DNA of 64,000 nt from CAYYYA01 sp964487895 (GCA_964487895.1 CAZASM010000001.1:1-64000); one strand, 5' to 3'; numbered from the stretch's first letter, positions 50,341 to 60,324 are shown. The notes: a model not told the origin generated them from the letters alone. Made by a program: numbers and translations.

Positions 50341-51249
50341 ATGTATAACCAAATCGCCGCTAATAAGCGTCAAAGTATTTTTTTAATGCTAGTCTTCGCA
50401 GCCGTCGTCATTGGTGTGGCTTATTTTTTGAGCTGGTATCTAGAAGCTGGCTACGGTCTCGTGGCTATAGCAGTAGCCTTATCAGTAGGCACATCACTGA
50501 TTAGCTTCTATGCTAGTGACAAGATAGCGCTGAGTATAGCTGGTGCGAAAGAAATTCAGCAACAAGATAATCCCTATGTCTATCGTCTGGTAGAAAATCT
50601 TGCTATCACTGCGGGCCTACCAAGACCAAAGATCTACATTATCCCCGATGACGCTCTTAATGCTTTCGCTACCGGACGTGATCCCCAACACGCTTCCATT
50701 GCCCTGACTACTGGTATTATTGCCAAGCTGGAGAATGAAGAGCTCGAAGGTGTTATCGCTCATGAGCTATCGCACGTCAAAAATTTCGATACACGCCTAA
50801 TGACTGTGGCAATCATCTGTGTCGGCATCGTCACCATGTTAGCAGATATATTTACCCGTCATATGTTTTGGGGTGGCGGACGGAAACGTGATAACAATTC
50901 TGGCGCTGGTGTACTAATCATCATTGGTATCGCGTTGGCAGTACTTGCTCCGCTCTTTGCTAAGCTGTTACAACTGGCAGTCTCTCGCAAACGCGAATAC
51001 CTAGCTGATGCCTCTGCTGCTTTACTAACTCGCTATCCTGAAGGTCTCGCTAATGCCCTAGAAAAGATCAGCTATAGTCAACCAGTACAGCGTGTCAATC
51101 AAGCAACAGCTCATCTCTATATTTCTGAACCTTCCCGCGATCCTGTGGCAGCCGACGATAGTCCAAAAAAATCAGGTGGTTTCAAATCTTGGTTCTCAAC
51201 TCATCCTCCGATTGAGGATCGCATCAAAAAACTCCGCAGCATGGCTTAA
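50341..51249 (+). CDS. htpX: HtpX-like M48 metalloprotease
   Basis: A 302-residue membrane zinc protease. Helices near 15-55, zinc motif HELSH (in VIAHELSHVKN), the third ligand Glu in REYLADASAAL, and two further helices between. It probably degrades misfolded membrane proteins. The start MYNQIAANKRQ follows a TACTAC repeat; TATAAT overlaps the ATG itself, so the true promoter is probably upstream with lemA. Confidence 0.93.
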   Translation: MYNQIAANKRQSIFLMLVFAAVVIGVAYFLSWYLEAGYGLVAIAVALSVGTSLISFYASDKIALSIAGAKEIQQQDNPYVYRLVENLAITAGLPRPKIYIIPDDALNAFATGRDPQHASIALTTGIIAKLENEELEGVIAHELSHVKNFDTRLMTVAIICVGIVTMLADIFTRHMFWGGGRKRDNNSGAGVLIIIGIALAVLAPLFAKLLQLAVSRKREYLADASAALLTRYPEGLANALEKISYSQPVQRVNQATAHLYISEPSRDPVAADDSPKKSGGFKSWFSTHPPIEDRIKKLRSMA

Positions 51250-51324
51250 GCCTTAATCTTGACCAACTAACAATTTTCTGGTTAAGATACGTACATCAGA
51301 AGACATATTATTCCTATATTCTGC

Positions 51325-51350
51325 ATTCTTAATTCTTCATTCTTAATTCC
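51325..51350. repeat. TTAATTCT-type A/T repeat
   Basis: ATTCTTAATTCTTCATTCTT and following bases, ending 2 nt before the clp ATG. Related copies lie in lgt and before doxX. Confidence 0.5.
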
Positions 51351-51352
51351 TG

Positions 51353-53842
51353 ATGTTAGACAACCTACTCGATAAATTTACCACCCATTTCAAGCAGATT
51401 CTCATCCGTGCTCAGAATGTTGCTTGGCAAAAAGGCTCCGATGCTATTGAACCGATGCATCTGCTCTTTGCTTTATTACAGCAAAAAGGTTCTATCGCTG
51501 CTGAGATTCTGTCTAAACAAAATCTCCGCCCAGATGATTTACAGCTCAACATGACAGCGCCTCTGAACACTGATCGCTTATTATCAACTAATCCTTGGGA
51601 TTTACCGCAACCTAACGAAGCTAGTCAGAGTATCATTGAACAAGCGGTCAAAACTGCTTACGAATATAACCACAAATACATTGGCAGTGAACATTTGTTA
51701 GCTAGCTTGATTAACCACAGCAATCGTGAGGTACAATCAATTTTCTTGCGTTTCAATGTTGATGTCAAAAAAATTAGCCAGCAACTAGAATTAATCCTGC
51801 GTGGCACAACCAAATTTACTACCTTCCAACCTAATGCCAATCCGCAAGAAATGTTGGATGGTAACTTCTCTGATGGTGCTCCTCGTGAAACAGCTTTAGA
51901 ACAGTTCACTATTGACCTGACCAGTCCTGAAGCACAAAGCAAAATTGATCCTGTCATCGGACGGGCCTTAGAAATTGAACGCTTGATTCAAATCCTCTCT
52001 CGTCGAACAAAAAATAATCCCGTTCTACTTGGTGACGCTGGAGTTGGTAAAACGGCTATCATCGAAGGTCTAGCGAAAAAAATCTATCTCGGTGATGTGC
52101 CGGATGTTCTATTAGATAAAAAAATTCTCAACCTCGACCTCTCCTCTGTTTTAGCCGGCACAATGTATCGCGGTGAATTTGAAGCGCGACTAAAGCAGAT
52201 TGTGGAAGAAGTAACCAGTAACTCCAATATCATTCTCTTTATTGATGAAATTCATAACTTAATCGGAGCTGGCTCGACCAGTGGCTCAATGGATGCTGCT
52301 AATATTCTCAAGCCGGCCTTAGCTCGCGGACAATTACGCTGTGTCGGCGCTACCACGCGTGAAGAATACAAAAAGTTTATTGAAAGTGACAAAGCACTTG
52401 AACGTCGTTTCCAACCAATCTACATCGAAGAAGCTTCCGAAAGCGAAACTTTGGAAATCTTGAAGGGTATTCAAAGTAATTATGAAACATATCATCGCGT
52501 CAACTTCACACCAGAAGCTCTAGAAACCTCGATTGTCCTGAGCCAGCGTTATATGCCTGATAAAAAATTACCTGATAAAGCTATTGATCTTCTCGATGAA
52601 GCCGCTTCCAGTCTAAAAGTCGCGAAAGAAAAGAATCGCTATAGCAAAATGATGCGCGAATTAGAAACTAAGCTTGCAGGAATTAAAAAAGCGAAACGTC
52701 AGGCTATTATTGATGAGCAATATACTACAGCTATTAGCTTCAAAGATCAGGAAGAAATTATCATTCAAGAACTCCAACAGCTGCAGATCAGTCAGTCAAA
52801 AGAAAAGATCAGTATCTTGGGTATTATTACGGCTGAACGGATAGCAGAAATTGTAGCCAAAGCTACCGGTATTCCTGTCACCGATATCCTGCAAACTGAA
52901 AAAAGAAAACTATTACAGTTGGAGAAATATTTACAGCGGGAAATCGTCGGTCAAGAAGAAGCTTTGAAACAGATCAGCGAAGCCATCCGCCGAGCACGTG
53001 CAGGCTTGGGCGATCCTAATCGACCACTCGCTTCTTTCATTTTCCTCGGACCAACCGGCGTGGGTAAAACAGCCACAGCCAAACTTCTAGCTCAACTAAT
53101 GTTCGACAGCCCGAATAATCTGATTAAGATTGATATGTCAGAATATAACGAAAGTTTCAATGTATCTAAATTGATTGGAGCTCCTGCTGGCTATGTCGGC
53201 TACAAAGACGCCAATGTCCTGACTGATGCGGTGAAAAGTAAACCGTACTGCGTCATCTTGCTTGATGAAATCGAGAAAGCTCACCCTGAAGTTTTCAATC
53301 TACTGTTACCAGTCTTAGAAGAAGGTCGCCTAACTGATGCTGCCGGTCGAACGGTTAACTTCCGTAACACTATCATTATCATGACCTCTAATATTGGTCT
53401 GGATCAATTCAACGCTCAGGCAGCTGTCGGCTTCGAGTCGGAAGAAACAGCTTTACAATCGGCGGAAGAAAAATTTGCTAAAATCAGCCAAGGCATCAAA
53501 CAATCTCTGCATGATTATTTCCGTCCAGAATTTTTGAACCGTATTGATAAAGTAGTTATTTTCAAACCACTGACAAAATCAGTGGCCAAGAAAATTATTG
53601 CTCGTGAGTGTGAACTGTTGAATCAACGTTTATTAGCCAAAGGCAGAAAGATTAATCTTGATGTTGCGACGGTTAACTACCTAGTGAATCGAGGTTTCAA
53701 TGTTGACGAAGGAGCTCGCTCACTGAAACGTTTCTTCCAAGAGAAGGTGACCAATCAATTAGCCGAGGCTATCTTGAAAGACGAAGTGGCTAGTGAATTC
53801 ACAACTACAATTAAAGACCAGCAAATTATTCTGACTCATTAG
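51353..53842 (+). CDS. clpC: Clp ATPase, ClpC/ClpB-like unfoldase
   Basis: An 829-residue HSP100 with an N-terminal Clp-N repeat domain ([29 protein letters not shown]), AAA1 (Walker A GDAGVGKT near 226, [20 protein letters not shown]), a short middle coiled coil with a UVR-like stretch ([19 protein letters not shown]), and AAA2 (GPTGVGKT near 565, [16 protein letters not shown]). The short M-domain and UVR-like sequence favour ClpC over ClpB. No clpP in the window. Confidence 0.92.
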   Translation: MLDNLLDKFTTHFKQILIRAQNVAWQKGSDAIEPMHLLFALLQQKGSIAAEILSKQNLRPDDLQLNMTAPLNTDRLLSTNPWDLPQPNEASQSIIEQAVKTAYEYNHKYIGSEHLLASLINHSNREVQSIFLRFNVDVKKISQQLELILRGTTKFTTFQPNANPQEMLDGNFSDGAPRETALEQFTIDLTSPEAQSKIDPVIGRALEIERLIQILSRRTKNNPVLLGDAGVGKTAIIEGLAKKIYLGDVPDVLLDKKILNLDLSSVLAGTMYRGEFEARLKQIVEEVTSNSNIILFIDEIHNLIGAGSTSGSMDAANILKPALARGQLRCVGATTREEYKKFIESDKALERRFQPIYIEEASESETLEILKGIQSNYETYHRVNFTPEALETSIVLSQRYMPDKKLPDKAIDLLDEAASSLKVAKEKNRYSKMMRELETKLAGIKKAKRQAIIDEQYTTAISFKDQEEIIIQELQQLQISQSKEKISILGIITAERIAEIVAKATGIPVTDILQTEKRKLLQLEKYLQREIVGQEEALKQISEAIRRARAGLGDPNRPLASFIFLGPTGVGKTATAKLLAQLMFDSPNNLIKIDMSEYNESFNVSKLIGAPAGYVGYKDANVLTDAVKSKPYCVILLDEIEKAHPEVFNLLLPVLEEGRLTDAAGRTVNFRNTIIIMTSNIGLDQFNAQAAVGFESEETALQSAEEKFAKISQGIKQSLHDYFRPEFLNRIDKVVIFKPLTKSVAKKIIARECELLNQRLLAKGRKINLDVATVNYLVNRGFNVDEGARSLKRFFQEKVTNQLAEAILKDEVASEFTTTIKDQQIILTH

Positions 53843-53860
53843 AATTAAATAATTACGTAA

Positions 53861-53895
53861 ATTAAAAACAGGCATTCTCTATGTCTGTTTTTAAT
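53861..53895 (+). terminator. clpC terminator overlapping the comF start
   Basis: ATTAAAAACAG (53861-53871) pairs perfectly with CTGTTTTTAAT (53885-53895). The ATG of the next gene (53881) lies in the loop. Confidence 0.65.
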
Positions 53896-54537
53896 ACTAT
53901 AAGTAATTTTGCCCTCGATATCTTCTTCCCTCGTACCTGTGTGGGCTGCGGTAGTGATGGTCAATTTTTGTGTCAGCCTTGCCAAGACTCTATCATTATC
54001 GTCCCACAAAAACTCACTCTCAATGGCATCACAAAAACAATTGTCGCCACTGATTATCATCAGGCTCAAATTGAATCAGCCATTAAGCAATTTAAATATC
54101 ACAATCTGCCACAATTAGCTAAACCTCTCTCAGACCTCCTGATAAAAACCTTAGAATTAGAATCACCATTTCCAATTTACTACTTGCTAGCAGTACCACT
54201 GCATCGAAAACGCTTACGTCAGCGCGGATACAATCAGAGCGATCTATTAGCAAAAAATATTGCCAATCATTTCCACTGGCCACTTTTGACCGGGTTATCA
54301 AGAATAGTTGATACCAAACATCAAGCAGGTTTAAGTCGAGCCGAAAGGTTAATCAACACACAAGAGGCCTTCTTATACCATGGTCCGACTTTGGCTGGAA
54401 AAAATATCTTGTTGATTGATGATGTAGTGACAACAGGAGCTACTTTGGAATCAATAGCTAGATCCTTAAAAAATAGTATGCCGAATTCTATTGTCGGTTT
54501 AGCAATTGCGCGGAATCGTGAGGATGATAATTCATAA
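53881..54537 (+). CDS. comF: ComF-family phosphoribosyltransferase-like protein
   Basis: A 218-residue protein: N-terminal four-Cys zinc finger (CVGCGSDGQFLCQPC), central RLRQRGYNQSDLLAKNIA, and PRPP-binding loop LLIDDVVTTGATL. ComF supports uptake of transforming DNA in competent bacteria; the type IV pili here fit that. The start codon is in the loop of the clpC terminator. Confidence 0.92.
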   Translation: MSVFNTISNFALDIFFPRTCVGCGSDGQFLCQPCQDSIIIVPQKLTLNGITKTIVATDYHQAQIESAIKQFKYHNLPQLAKPLSDLLIKTLELESPFPIYYLLAVPLHRKRLRQRGYNQSDLLAKNIANHFHWPLLTGLSRIVDTKHQAGLSRAERLINTQEAFLYHGPTLAGKNILLIDDVVTTGATLESIARSLKNSMPNSIVGLAIARNREDDNS

Positions 54538-54544
54538 TAAACCC

Positions 54545-55132
54545 ATGCAAAGCAGAAAACCCAATCGTCTTAAAGAATATGACTATAGTCGAACTGGTGA
54601 ATATTTTGTTACGATTTGTGTTGATAAATTTCAACCCGTTTTTGGTTTTATCCAAGACGGTATAATGTGTTTAAATTCGTATGGATCGATCGTGTATCAA
54701 CAATTACATTGGTTGGAATCCCGTTACCGATACGTGAAAATTGACACCTCAATCGTTATGCCAAATCACATTCATGTCATTATTTTTATTGAGGATTTAA
54801 CGGCGGATGGGTGTGTATCGATACACGAATCACCAATCAATTCGGCATTGGTAGGGACAGGTCTAGACCTGTCCCTACAGGACGTCCATCAATTTGATCC
54901 ACATCCGACCCAACCACCAATGAATTTATCATTATCAAACATTATTGGTGCCCTCAAAACAACCACCTCAAAATACATCCACCGTGCGGGTTTGGTAAAT
55001 TTTCCCTGGCAACGATCATTTTATGATTCTATAATCGATAATGAAGTGGTGTTAAATAAAATCAGGGATTATATAATCTATAATCCACTGGAGTGGCCCC
55101 GTGATAGAAATAATAAATTCCGTAACACCTAA
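54545..55132 (+). CDS. REP-associated tyrosine transposase (RAYT, Y1 HUH)
   Basis: A 195-residue Y1 transposase. HUH motif HIH in VMPNHIHVIIF (about 72-82); N-terminal DYSRTGEYFVTICV; C-terminal WQRSFYDSIIDNEVVLNKIRDYIIYNPLEW with the likely catalytic Tyr in DYIIYNP. A 28-bp REP palindrome (54851-54878) is embedded in frame and encodes VGTGLDLSL in the variable loop. An identical REP lies at 35361, so it probably acts on these palindromes. Its start follows comF by 7 nt without an SD; its end overlaps the convergent glycosyltransferase gene by 4 nt. Confidence 0.9.
   Translation: MQSRKPNRLKEYDYSRTGEYFVTICVDKFQPVFGFIQDGIMCLNSYGSIVYQQLHWLESRYRYVKIDTSIVMPNHIHVIIFIEDLTADGCVSIHESPINSALVGTGLDLSLQDVHQFDPHPTQPPMNLSLSNIIGALKTTTSKYIHRAGLVNFPWQRSFYDSIIDNEVVLNKIRDYIIYNPLEWPRDRNNKFRNT
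54851..54878. repeat. REP-like 28-bp perfect palindrome, copy 2
   Basis: Identical to 35361-35388, with GTAG at its 5' edge, inside the RAYT reading frame. Confidence 0.9.
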
Positions 55133-56334
55133 GGCCACTGCTGGTGACCTTGAAGAATTTTTTGATAGATAATCATTAAACGCCGACCCATCTGATCAAT
55201 AGTGTAATTCTCTGATTCTTTACGTGCAGCCAGTCGTAGGGCTTGTTGTTGTCTAGTAGATAATTGCGACCACTCAGCTAAAGCTTTAGTATAGGCTTTA
55301 GCATCATAGGGTAAAAGCCAAGCAAAATCTTTTTTGATAAAGCTGCTTAAGCCGCCAGCATTCGGTGCTAGTAGTGGCAAACCAGCTGCCATCATCTCTA
55401 ATCCTACAAGTCCAAAGGGCTCAATATTATTTATTAATACCCCCATATCAGCCACCATCAAATAGGGTAAAATTTGCTCCTGCTGAAAATATCCTGTAGC
55501 CACTACTGCTGGCAGAGCCGCTAAAGTCTCCTTATATTTACCATCGCCAATTACAACCAAGACATATTTCTCCGCGTCCAAACGTTTCGCAAAATCTACT
55601 AAAAGATCAATTTTTTTATCTGTTTCTAAACGACCGATATGCAGTAAAATTTTCTTCTGACCATTATTACTCAAAGATGCCTTGAGCTTGTCGTCCGTTT
55701 TCGCTCGATAGTAACGCTCTGTATCAATACCAAGAGCTAAAGTGTAGACTGGTTTAATGGTATTACGTTTAGACTCTTGAGCTGAGAATAGTGAGTTAGC
55801 GATAATGGCGTCCGCCGAGGCCAAAAATCTTCCCAACAATAATCGTGTGAGCGCACGCGCTAAGAAATTTTTTAAAAAACGCAGAACATTATTTCCGTGA
55901 TGAACATGAAGAACTTGCTGATAAAAATTATCTAACCTCTCATGAACGAAGACATCTACCCGACCTTGAAACTTCTGCACCAAAGAGTGTAATCGACGAC
56001 CATAAAAAAAAGTAGTGAATGAATCGCCAATTTCCAAAATATTCGGTTGTTCTTTCTGTATGATTTTTTCTATATCTGTATAACGCCGAAAAAAATAGTA
56101 CGGTAATGACTGAATCATGATTTTGCGTGATGGAACTCGATAGATTATCTGCAAACCATTTTTCTCTACTTTTGTTTGCTGACCAGCATCAGTCCTAGGA
56201 GTAATAATGATGTGTCGTATATGATGATTTTTATAGTATCGCGCCTTAGCATCGATATAAGTAGTAATACCTCCGCCACGAGCATAAGCATATGTCAGGT
56301 CACAGAAAGCATACGATGTTTTATTACGACTCAT
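55129..56334 (-). CDS. GT4-type glycosyltransferase
   Basis: A 401-residue GT-B enzyme. The Gly-rich N-terminal loop YARGGGITTYIDA binds donor or acceptor; the C-terminal domain has LLHIGRLETDKKIDLLV and EPFGLVGLEMMAAGLP (near 305), the E-x7-E motif of retaining GT4 enzymes. Probably cytoplasmic, adding sugars to a surface glycan or lipid. Sugar unknown. Confidence 0.88.
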   Translation of the reverse strand: MSRNKTSYAFCDLTYAYARGGGITTYIDAKARYYKNHHIRHIIITPRTDAGQQTKVEKNGLQIIYRVPSRKIMIQSLPYYFFRRYTDIEKIIQKEQPNILEIGDSFTTFFYGRRLHSLVQKFQGRVDVFVHERLDNFYQQVLHVHHGNNVLRFLKNFLARALTRLLLGRFLASADAIIANSLFSAQESKRNTIKPVYTLALGIDTERYYRAKTDDKLKASLSNNGQKKILLHIGRLETDKKIDLLVDFAKRLDAEKYVLVVIGDGKYKETLAALPAVVATGYFQQEQILPYLMVADMGVLINNIEPFGLVGLEMMAAGLPLLAPNAGGLSSFIKKDFAWLLPYDAKAYTKALAEWSQLSTRQQQALRLAARKESENYTIDQMGRRLMIIYQKILQGHQQWP

Positions 56335-56383
56335 GTATATTTTTAGTAGCGCTCAATAATGTTGCTAATGAATATCTCCTGGT

Positions 56384-57367
56384 TTACTGTCCTTTACTAC
56401 GACAAATTTGTAATGCAGCATGGAGATGGTCGATATTGGCTATAGTACATGGACGAGGTGTGTGAGGAGGATTATCTCCGGGTATCTCACACCAACTACG
56501 ATCTAAACCAGCTTTCTGCACTGCTTCAAACAATATAGGATAATACTGTGCTTTCAAAGTCGGTGATAAGTTTTTTTCAAAAGCAAGATCAGCAGCGCAA
56601 GACACAGGAGGGTGTTCACGATCAAAATTCTCACAATAAAAACGCACTCCGCCATAATGGTCCGATGTAGCCGCGTGTTCACACCCTGCAGACATTACAC
56701 CATTAGTCCTAGTACAACCTCCAGAAAAAATAGCGTCTTGAGTGATGCTTGTTATTCTGACTGCGGGAAAATTTTCTTTGAGACCCAAAATAGCATCCAA
56801 ACTATCTAAACTTGCCGCCAATTGAGGCGTTAAAGTACTTAACTGCGCCATGTTAATATTGCCGATGGTCAAAACCTTTCTACTACTACCAAGAAGATCT
56901 AAAGCTGCAGCGTCGTATCCATTACAAGCTTTACTAGCTCCAGGTGTGTAATTTACTGTAGCCGATGGCGGTAACTCAATATTCACCTTATCAATATCCA
57001 ACGTCTGTAAATCAACCAGATTTTTATTTATCTGGGCAAAAAGTAGATATGATGTCAAAGCTAAGATTAGACCAAAGATGGCAGCGGAAATAGTAGATTT
57101 AGCTTCAGAGATTTTACTAGCGTTACCAGTGGCTAGCAGCCACTGAAAACCGCCGAACATAATCATTACTACTGCCAGCACGATAGCTCCTTGGACAAAA
57201 AAAGTGTATAAGGATGAAATGTAACAAGCTAAAAAGCCTCCATCAGGTGTGATCGTACCATTTGCACCACATTGGGCAATATCTAAACCAACTGAAGATT
57301 TAAAAGGAATTTGCTGAATCTCTTCAGCATAAACTGTAGTAATAAGATAAGAGAAAAGATGATTCAT
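56384..57367 (-). CDS. VirB2-like membrane protein with M15-peptidase-like domain
   Basis: A 327-residue protein: signal peptide (ending VYAEE), two membrane helices (about 48-75 and 91-112) in the VirB2/TrbC arrangement (VMIMFGGFQWLLATGNASKI), then an outer domain with eight or more Cys. The outer domain contains SDHYGG, AADLAF and DHLHAAL, matching the zinc-site order S-x-H-x-x-G / A-x-D / H-x-H of M15 D,D/L,D-peptidases, though with an insertion. It may anchor a wall-cutting enzyme at the secretion channel. A paralogue with another C-terminus follows upstream. Confidence 0.65.
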   Translation of the reverse strand: MNHLFSYLITTVYAEEIQQIPFKSSVGLDIAQCGANGTITPDGGFLACYISSLYTFFVQGAIVLAVVMIMFGGFQWLLATGNASKISEAKSTISAAIFGLILALTSYLLFAQINKNLVDLQTLDIDKVNIELPPSATVNYTPGASKACNGYDAAALDLLGSSRKVLTIGNINMAQLSTLTPQLAASLDSLDAILGLKENFPAVRITSITQDAIFSGGCTRTNGVMSAGCEHAATSDHYGGVRFYCENFDREHPPVSCAADLAFEKNLSPTLKAQYYPILFEAVQKAGLDRSWCEIPGDNPPHTPRPCTIANIDHLHAALQICRSKGQ

Positions 57368-57416
57368 AAGACAAAAGCTAAATCGATTATTTTATTTACT
57401 CTAAGATCGTACATCT

Positions 57417-57967
57417 TCATTGTACACTATCCCAATCTTTACCATTAGTAATACAAGCTTGATGATCTACTTTTACCCAACCAGTGTGTGGGGCGCAAGC
57501 CAGATTACAATCTGCCTGCGCCGCTAAAGCGTATTCCCAATGAGTTCCAGAGGCATCAAAGGTCCGACAACATTCAACATGGGCAAATCTTTGAAAATCA
57601 AGCTTTAAAGCGTTATATTCTTGTTGGGTTAAAGGACAACGATTAGCTAAAACTGCACATTTATTGTTTGTTGTGTCCCACTCACAAGCATAAGTACTGT
57701 TATTACAAGTAGCAGCAGAAGTCAAAGATTCACATTCTTGTTTTAATAAAGCATCAAAACCTGATGGCGGTAACTCAATATTCACCTTATCAATATCCAA
57801 CGTCTGTAAATCAACCANNNNNNNNNNNNNNNNNNNNNNNNNNNNNNNNNNNNNNNNNNNNNNNNNNNNNNNNNNNNNNNNNNNNNNNNNNNNNNNNNNN
57901 NNNNNNNNNNNNNNNNNATCTCTTCAGCATAAACTGTAGTAATAAGATAAGAGAAAAGATGATTCAT
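57417..57967 (-). CDS. VirB2-like paralogue with Cys-rich tail, broken by gap
   Basis: The N-terminus (ATG at 57965-57967, MNHLFSYLITTVYAEE) and the C-terminus (from TLDIDKVNIELPPS to stop at 57417) flank the N run. Both flanks are identical to the paralogue at 56384-57367, whose corresponding stretch is 299 nt. With a 299-nt insert the frame closes exactly. The C-terminal 115 residues are not M15-like; they hold about twelve Cys (ATCNNSTYACEWDTTNNKCA; HVECCRTFDASG). Start overlaps the DsbA stop (ATGA). Confidence 0.7.
57818..57917. other. Assembly gap, 100 N
   Basis: Exactly 100 N, a placeholder length. The flanks are duplicated in the neighbouring gene, which explains why assembly failed here. 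Confidence 0.98.
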
Positions 57968-58596
57968 AAGACTAATGAAGTATCGATCAATTGACGCCAT
58001 TGCGATAACGGAATGTCTTCAGCCACGCGTACTTTACTATTAATCTCAAAGTATGGGATAGAAGGGATACCAGCAGTAGTCGCATCAGCTATGTCCTGTT
58101 CAATGAGCGATAAGGTGCTCCGGTCATTTAGACACTGGGAAAATAAAGTTTTGTCTAAACGTAAACTGTCTGCGATAGATAGCCAAATGGTCGGATCATC
58201 GATAAGCTTACTCTGCTGGCTAAAGAGTTCATCATGATACTGCCAAAACTTACCCTGTTGTTGGGCACAACGCGCTGCTAAGCTTGCTGTCCTAGCAGTA
58301 TCTGTATCTAAAGGTAAATCTTTACGAATTATCCGCAACGTATCGCCATAAACTGCGCGTAACTGATCCATCGTCAGAGCAGTTGAGCGACAAGCTGCAC
58401 AGGTGAAGCTACTGAAATATACTACTGTAACTTTCGCTCCCGACTTACCAACGCTAGGGTCCTCTGCTCTAATAGGTATAACAGTAAAAGCTTCCCGACG
58501 GGCGCGAGGATCAAGCTGACCATATTTCAGAATAAAAAAACTTGCTACAAATGCTAGGCATAACAACGCTAATAAACTAAATCCTACTATCTTCAT
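57964..58596 (-). CDS. DsbA-like thiol oxidoreductase of the secretion cluster
   Basis: A 210-residue protein with N-terminal membrane anchor (about 4-23), active site CAAC (FTCAACRSTALT), insert CAQQQGKFWQYHDELF and loop GIPSIPYFEIN. CAAC differs from the CPxC of the two paralogues and should shift its redox potential. It is next to the two Cys-rich VirB2-like genes, its probable substrates. Confidence 0.87.
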   Translation of the reverse strand: MKIVGFSLLALLCLAFVASFFILKYGQLDPRARREAFTVIPIRAEDPSVGKSGAKVTVVYFSSFTCAACRSTALTMDQLRAVYGDTLRIIRKDLPLDTDTARTASLAARCAQQQGKFWQYHDELFSQQSKLIDDPTIWLSIADSLRLDKTLFSQCLNDRSTLSLIEQDIADATTAGIPSIPYFEINSKVRVAEDIPLSQWRQLIDTSLVL

Positions 58597-58605
58597 GTTA
58601 AGGTA

Positions 58606-59829
58606 TTATTTCAAACGAATACTATGCAAAGATCCAGTCACGCTATCAACGAAATACAGCACCGATTGATCGGCTGACAAAGAAACCGACTGAGCAGAAT
58701 AGCTAGATTGTGTACCCACAGGCAAAGCTAATGGCACTTTGTTGCCAGATGTCAGGTCAATGCGATAAAAAACATCCGGCACGCCTTTAGCTAAATCAGG
58801 ATATAAGCCAGCTCCTTCAGGTAGCTCAATAGGGACAGCACAGTAGATAGAGGTCTCTGTCGTATCAAAGGCACACTTATCAGCCCAGGTGTTCAGTTGC
58901 AAATTCGTCTGACTGTAGCCAATATTGCCCGTCGAACCTTCCGTTAGCCAAAGGCGAGGTTGATAGCCGTCAACGGCGCTAGCAGTGCTATAGAGTAGAT
59001 AAGAACCACCAGGAGACCAGTCACCTTTGAACTTCAAGCCGTCAACGTTGAAAGATTTAAATTGCTCTTGGTTACGACCGATAGGTAAAACTTCCTGACC
59101 GTCAGTACCTGTAGCTTTGCGATACATCGCGACTATCTGACTGTCTGGCGAGATACCGACGCTAACATTTAATTTCTGATCACCAACAGGCTCAACTATT
59201 TTCAGATCACCACCATCACTAGTGCCGGTCATCAGCCAAGTAGCATCAGGTTTGCCACCATTCCAAATTGCCGAATAAGATCCACCATTAGTATCGAGAG
59301 CAAATTTTTCTAACTCTTTTGGCAGACTTACTTGTTTGCCTTTATTAAAATCATAAAGAATATTAGAACCATCAGGGTATTCTAAAATGGCGATTGATTT
59401 ATTCGCTGCCCATGTGACATTGGAAACATTATAAAATTTCTCAGAGCCCAAAGTAGTGACCACACCATCGGAGTTAATCGTCTGAAAACTGGATAGCTCA
59501 GGATTATAAAAAGTTAAGCCACTAGCCGTAGGCGCAGCATACTCAGCTTGGACCTGATCATAGTCAGTCACTGCTGTCTGACCACCTTGAGCGATTTCGT
59601 CTATTTTGTTCGTATCATCAAACTGCGGCAAGCCAATGATGGTACTAGTACTAATATTACGGTCGATATTACCGTTATTAATATTTGGTAAATTACCATT
59701 ATTATTGTTGTTTATCACTTCCTCTGGCGGAGTCACCAGACTAGAATAAATAATTACAACCAGAGCCCAAGCAATTAACAAAACAATAACGATAAAACCT
59801 ATAATTAATAATATTCTCTTTCTTTCCAT
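58606..59829 (-). CDS. Membrane-anchored beta-propeller protein
   Basis: A 407-residue protein: N-terminal helix (about 7-29), Asn-rich linker, then PD40/WD40-like blades (VTWAANKSIAILEYPDGSN; VGISPDSQIVAMYRKA; KGDWSPGGSYLLYS; VSLSADQSVLYFVDS). No enzymatic motif. Lies within the VirB4 cluster and is probably a channel-associated scaffold; family not named. Confidence 0.72.
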   Translation of the reverse strand: MERKRILLIIGFIVIVLLIAWALVVIIYSSLVTPPEEVINNNNNGNLPNINNGNIDRNISTSTIIGLPQFDDTNKIDEIAQGGQTAVTDYDQVQAEYAAPTASGLTFYNPELSSFQTINSDGVVTTLGSEKFYNVSNVTWAANKSIAILEYPDGSNILYDFNKGKQVSLPKELEKFALDTNGGSYSAIWNGGKPDATWLMTGTSDGGDLKIVEPVGDQKLNVSVGISPDSQIVAMYRKATGTDGQEVLPIGRNQEQFKSFNVDGLKFKGDWSPGGSYLLYSTASAVDGYQPRLWLTEGSTGNIGYSQTNLQLNTWADKCAFDTTETSIYCAVPIELPEGAGLYPDLAKGVPDVFYRIDLTSGNKVPLALPVGTQSSYSAQSVSLSADQSVLYFVDSVTGSLHSIRLK

Positions 59830-59834
59830 ATAAT

Positions 59835-60323
59835 TTATTTACAAGTAAAAACTTGACAACCAAGATCTTTAAAAAAACCAAATACTTTATCCAAAGCCAA
59901 CTGAGCCAAAATAGCCGGATTGGTAAGAACTAACAAAGCTAGGGCCACACAGATAACTATGAACAGTAGCCCATCAGCACCAAACATCACCCAACGTTCC
60001 ACTTTGCTCACCTTCTGCCAGATACCAGGCCACTCCAAACCCATCAAATTAGCCGTCAGATAACGAAAGGTCGTCTCTATAACCCACCAAATAAAGGTCA
60101 AAGGGTTCAAAGCGGTCATCATCCGCATCATTCGAATAGCTTCATCCGTTTCTTTCATTGTAACAGGAATACCAGCTGCAGCGCCTGATGCTAGCTGGGT
60201 GGCTTGTTGCTTCGCGTCGAGACGAGCCCGTGTTTGACGCCGATCAAACTCCACTTTTCTGCTTTCTTCACTGTCATCAGTAGTATCCAGACCCATGGCT
60301 GGCATTTGTAATACTTGAGCCAT
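59835..60323 (-). CDS. Secretion-cluster membrane protein, unknown
   Basis: A 162-residue protein starting MAQVLQMPAMGL: charged N-terminal half with helical, coiled-coil-like EFDRRQTRARLDAKQQATQ, then amphipathic and membrane segments (about 76-95 and 113-140) and two Cys at the end. Lies 1 nt from the VirB8-like gene, probably translationally coupled. Confidence 0.65.
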   Translation of the reverse strand: MAQVLQMPAMGLDTTDDSEESRKVEFDRRQTRARLDAKQQATQLASGAAAGIPVTMKETDEAIRMMRMMTALNPLTFIWWVIETTFRYLTANLMGLEWPGIWQKVSKVERWVMFGADGLLFIVICVALALLVLTNPAILAQLALDKVFGFFKDLGCQVFTCK

Positions 60324-60324
60324 C

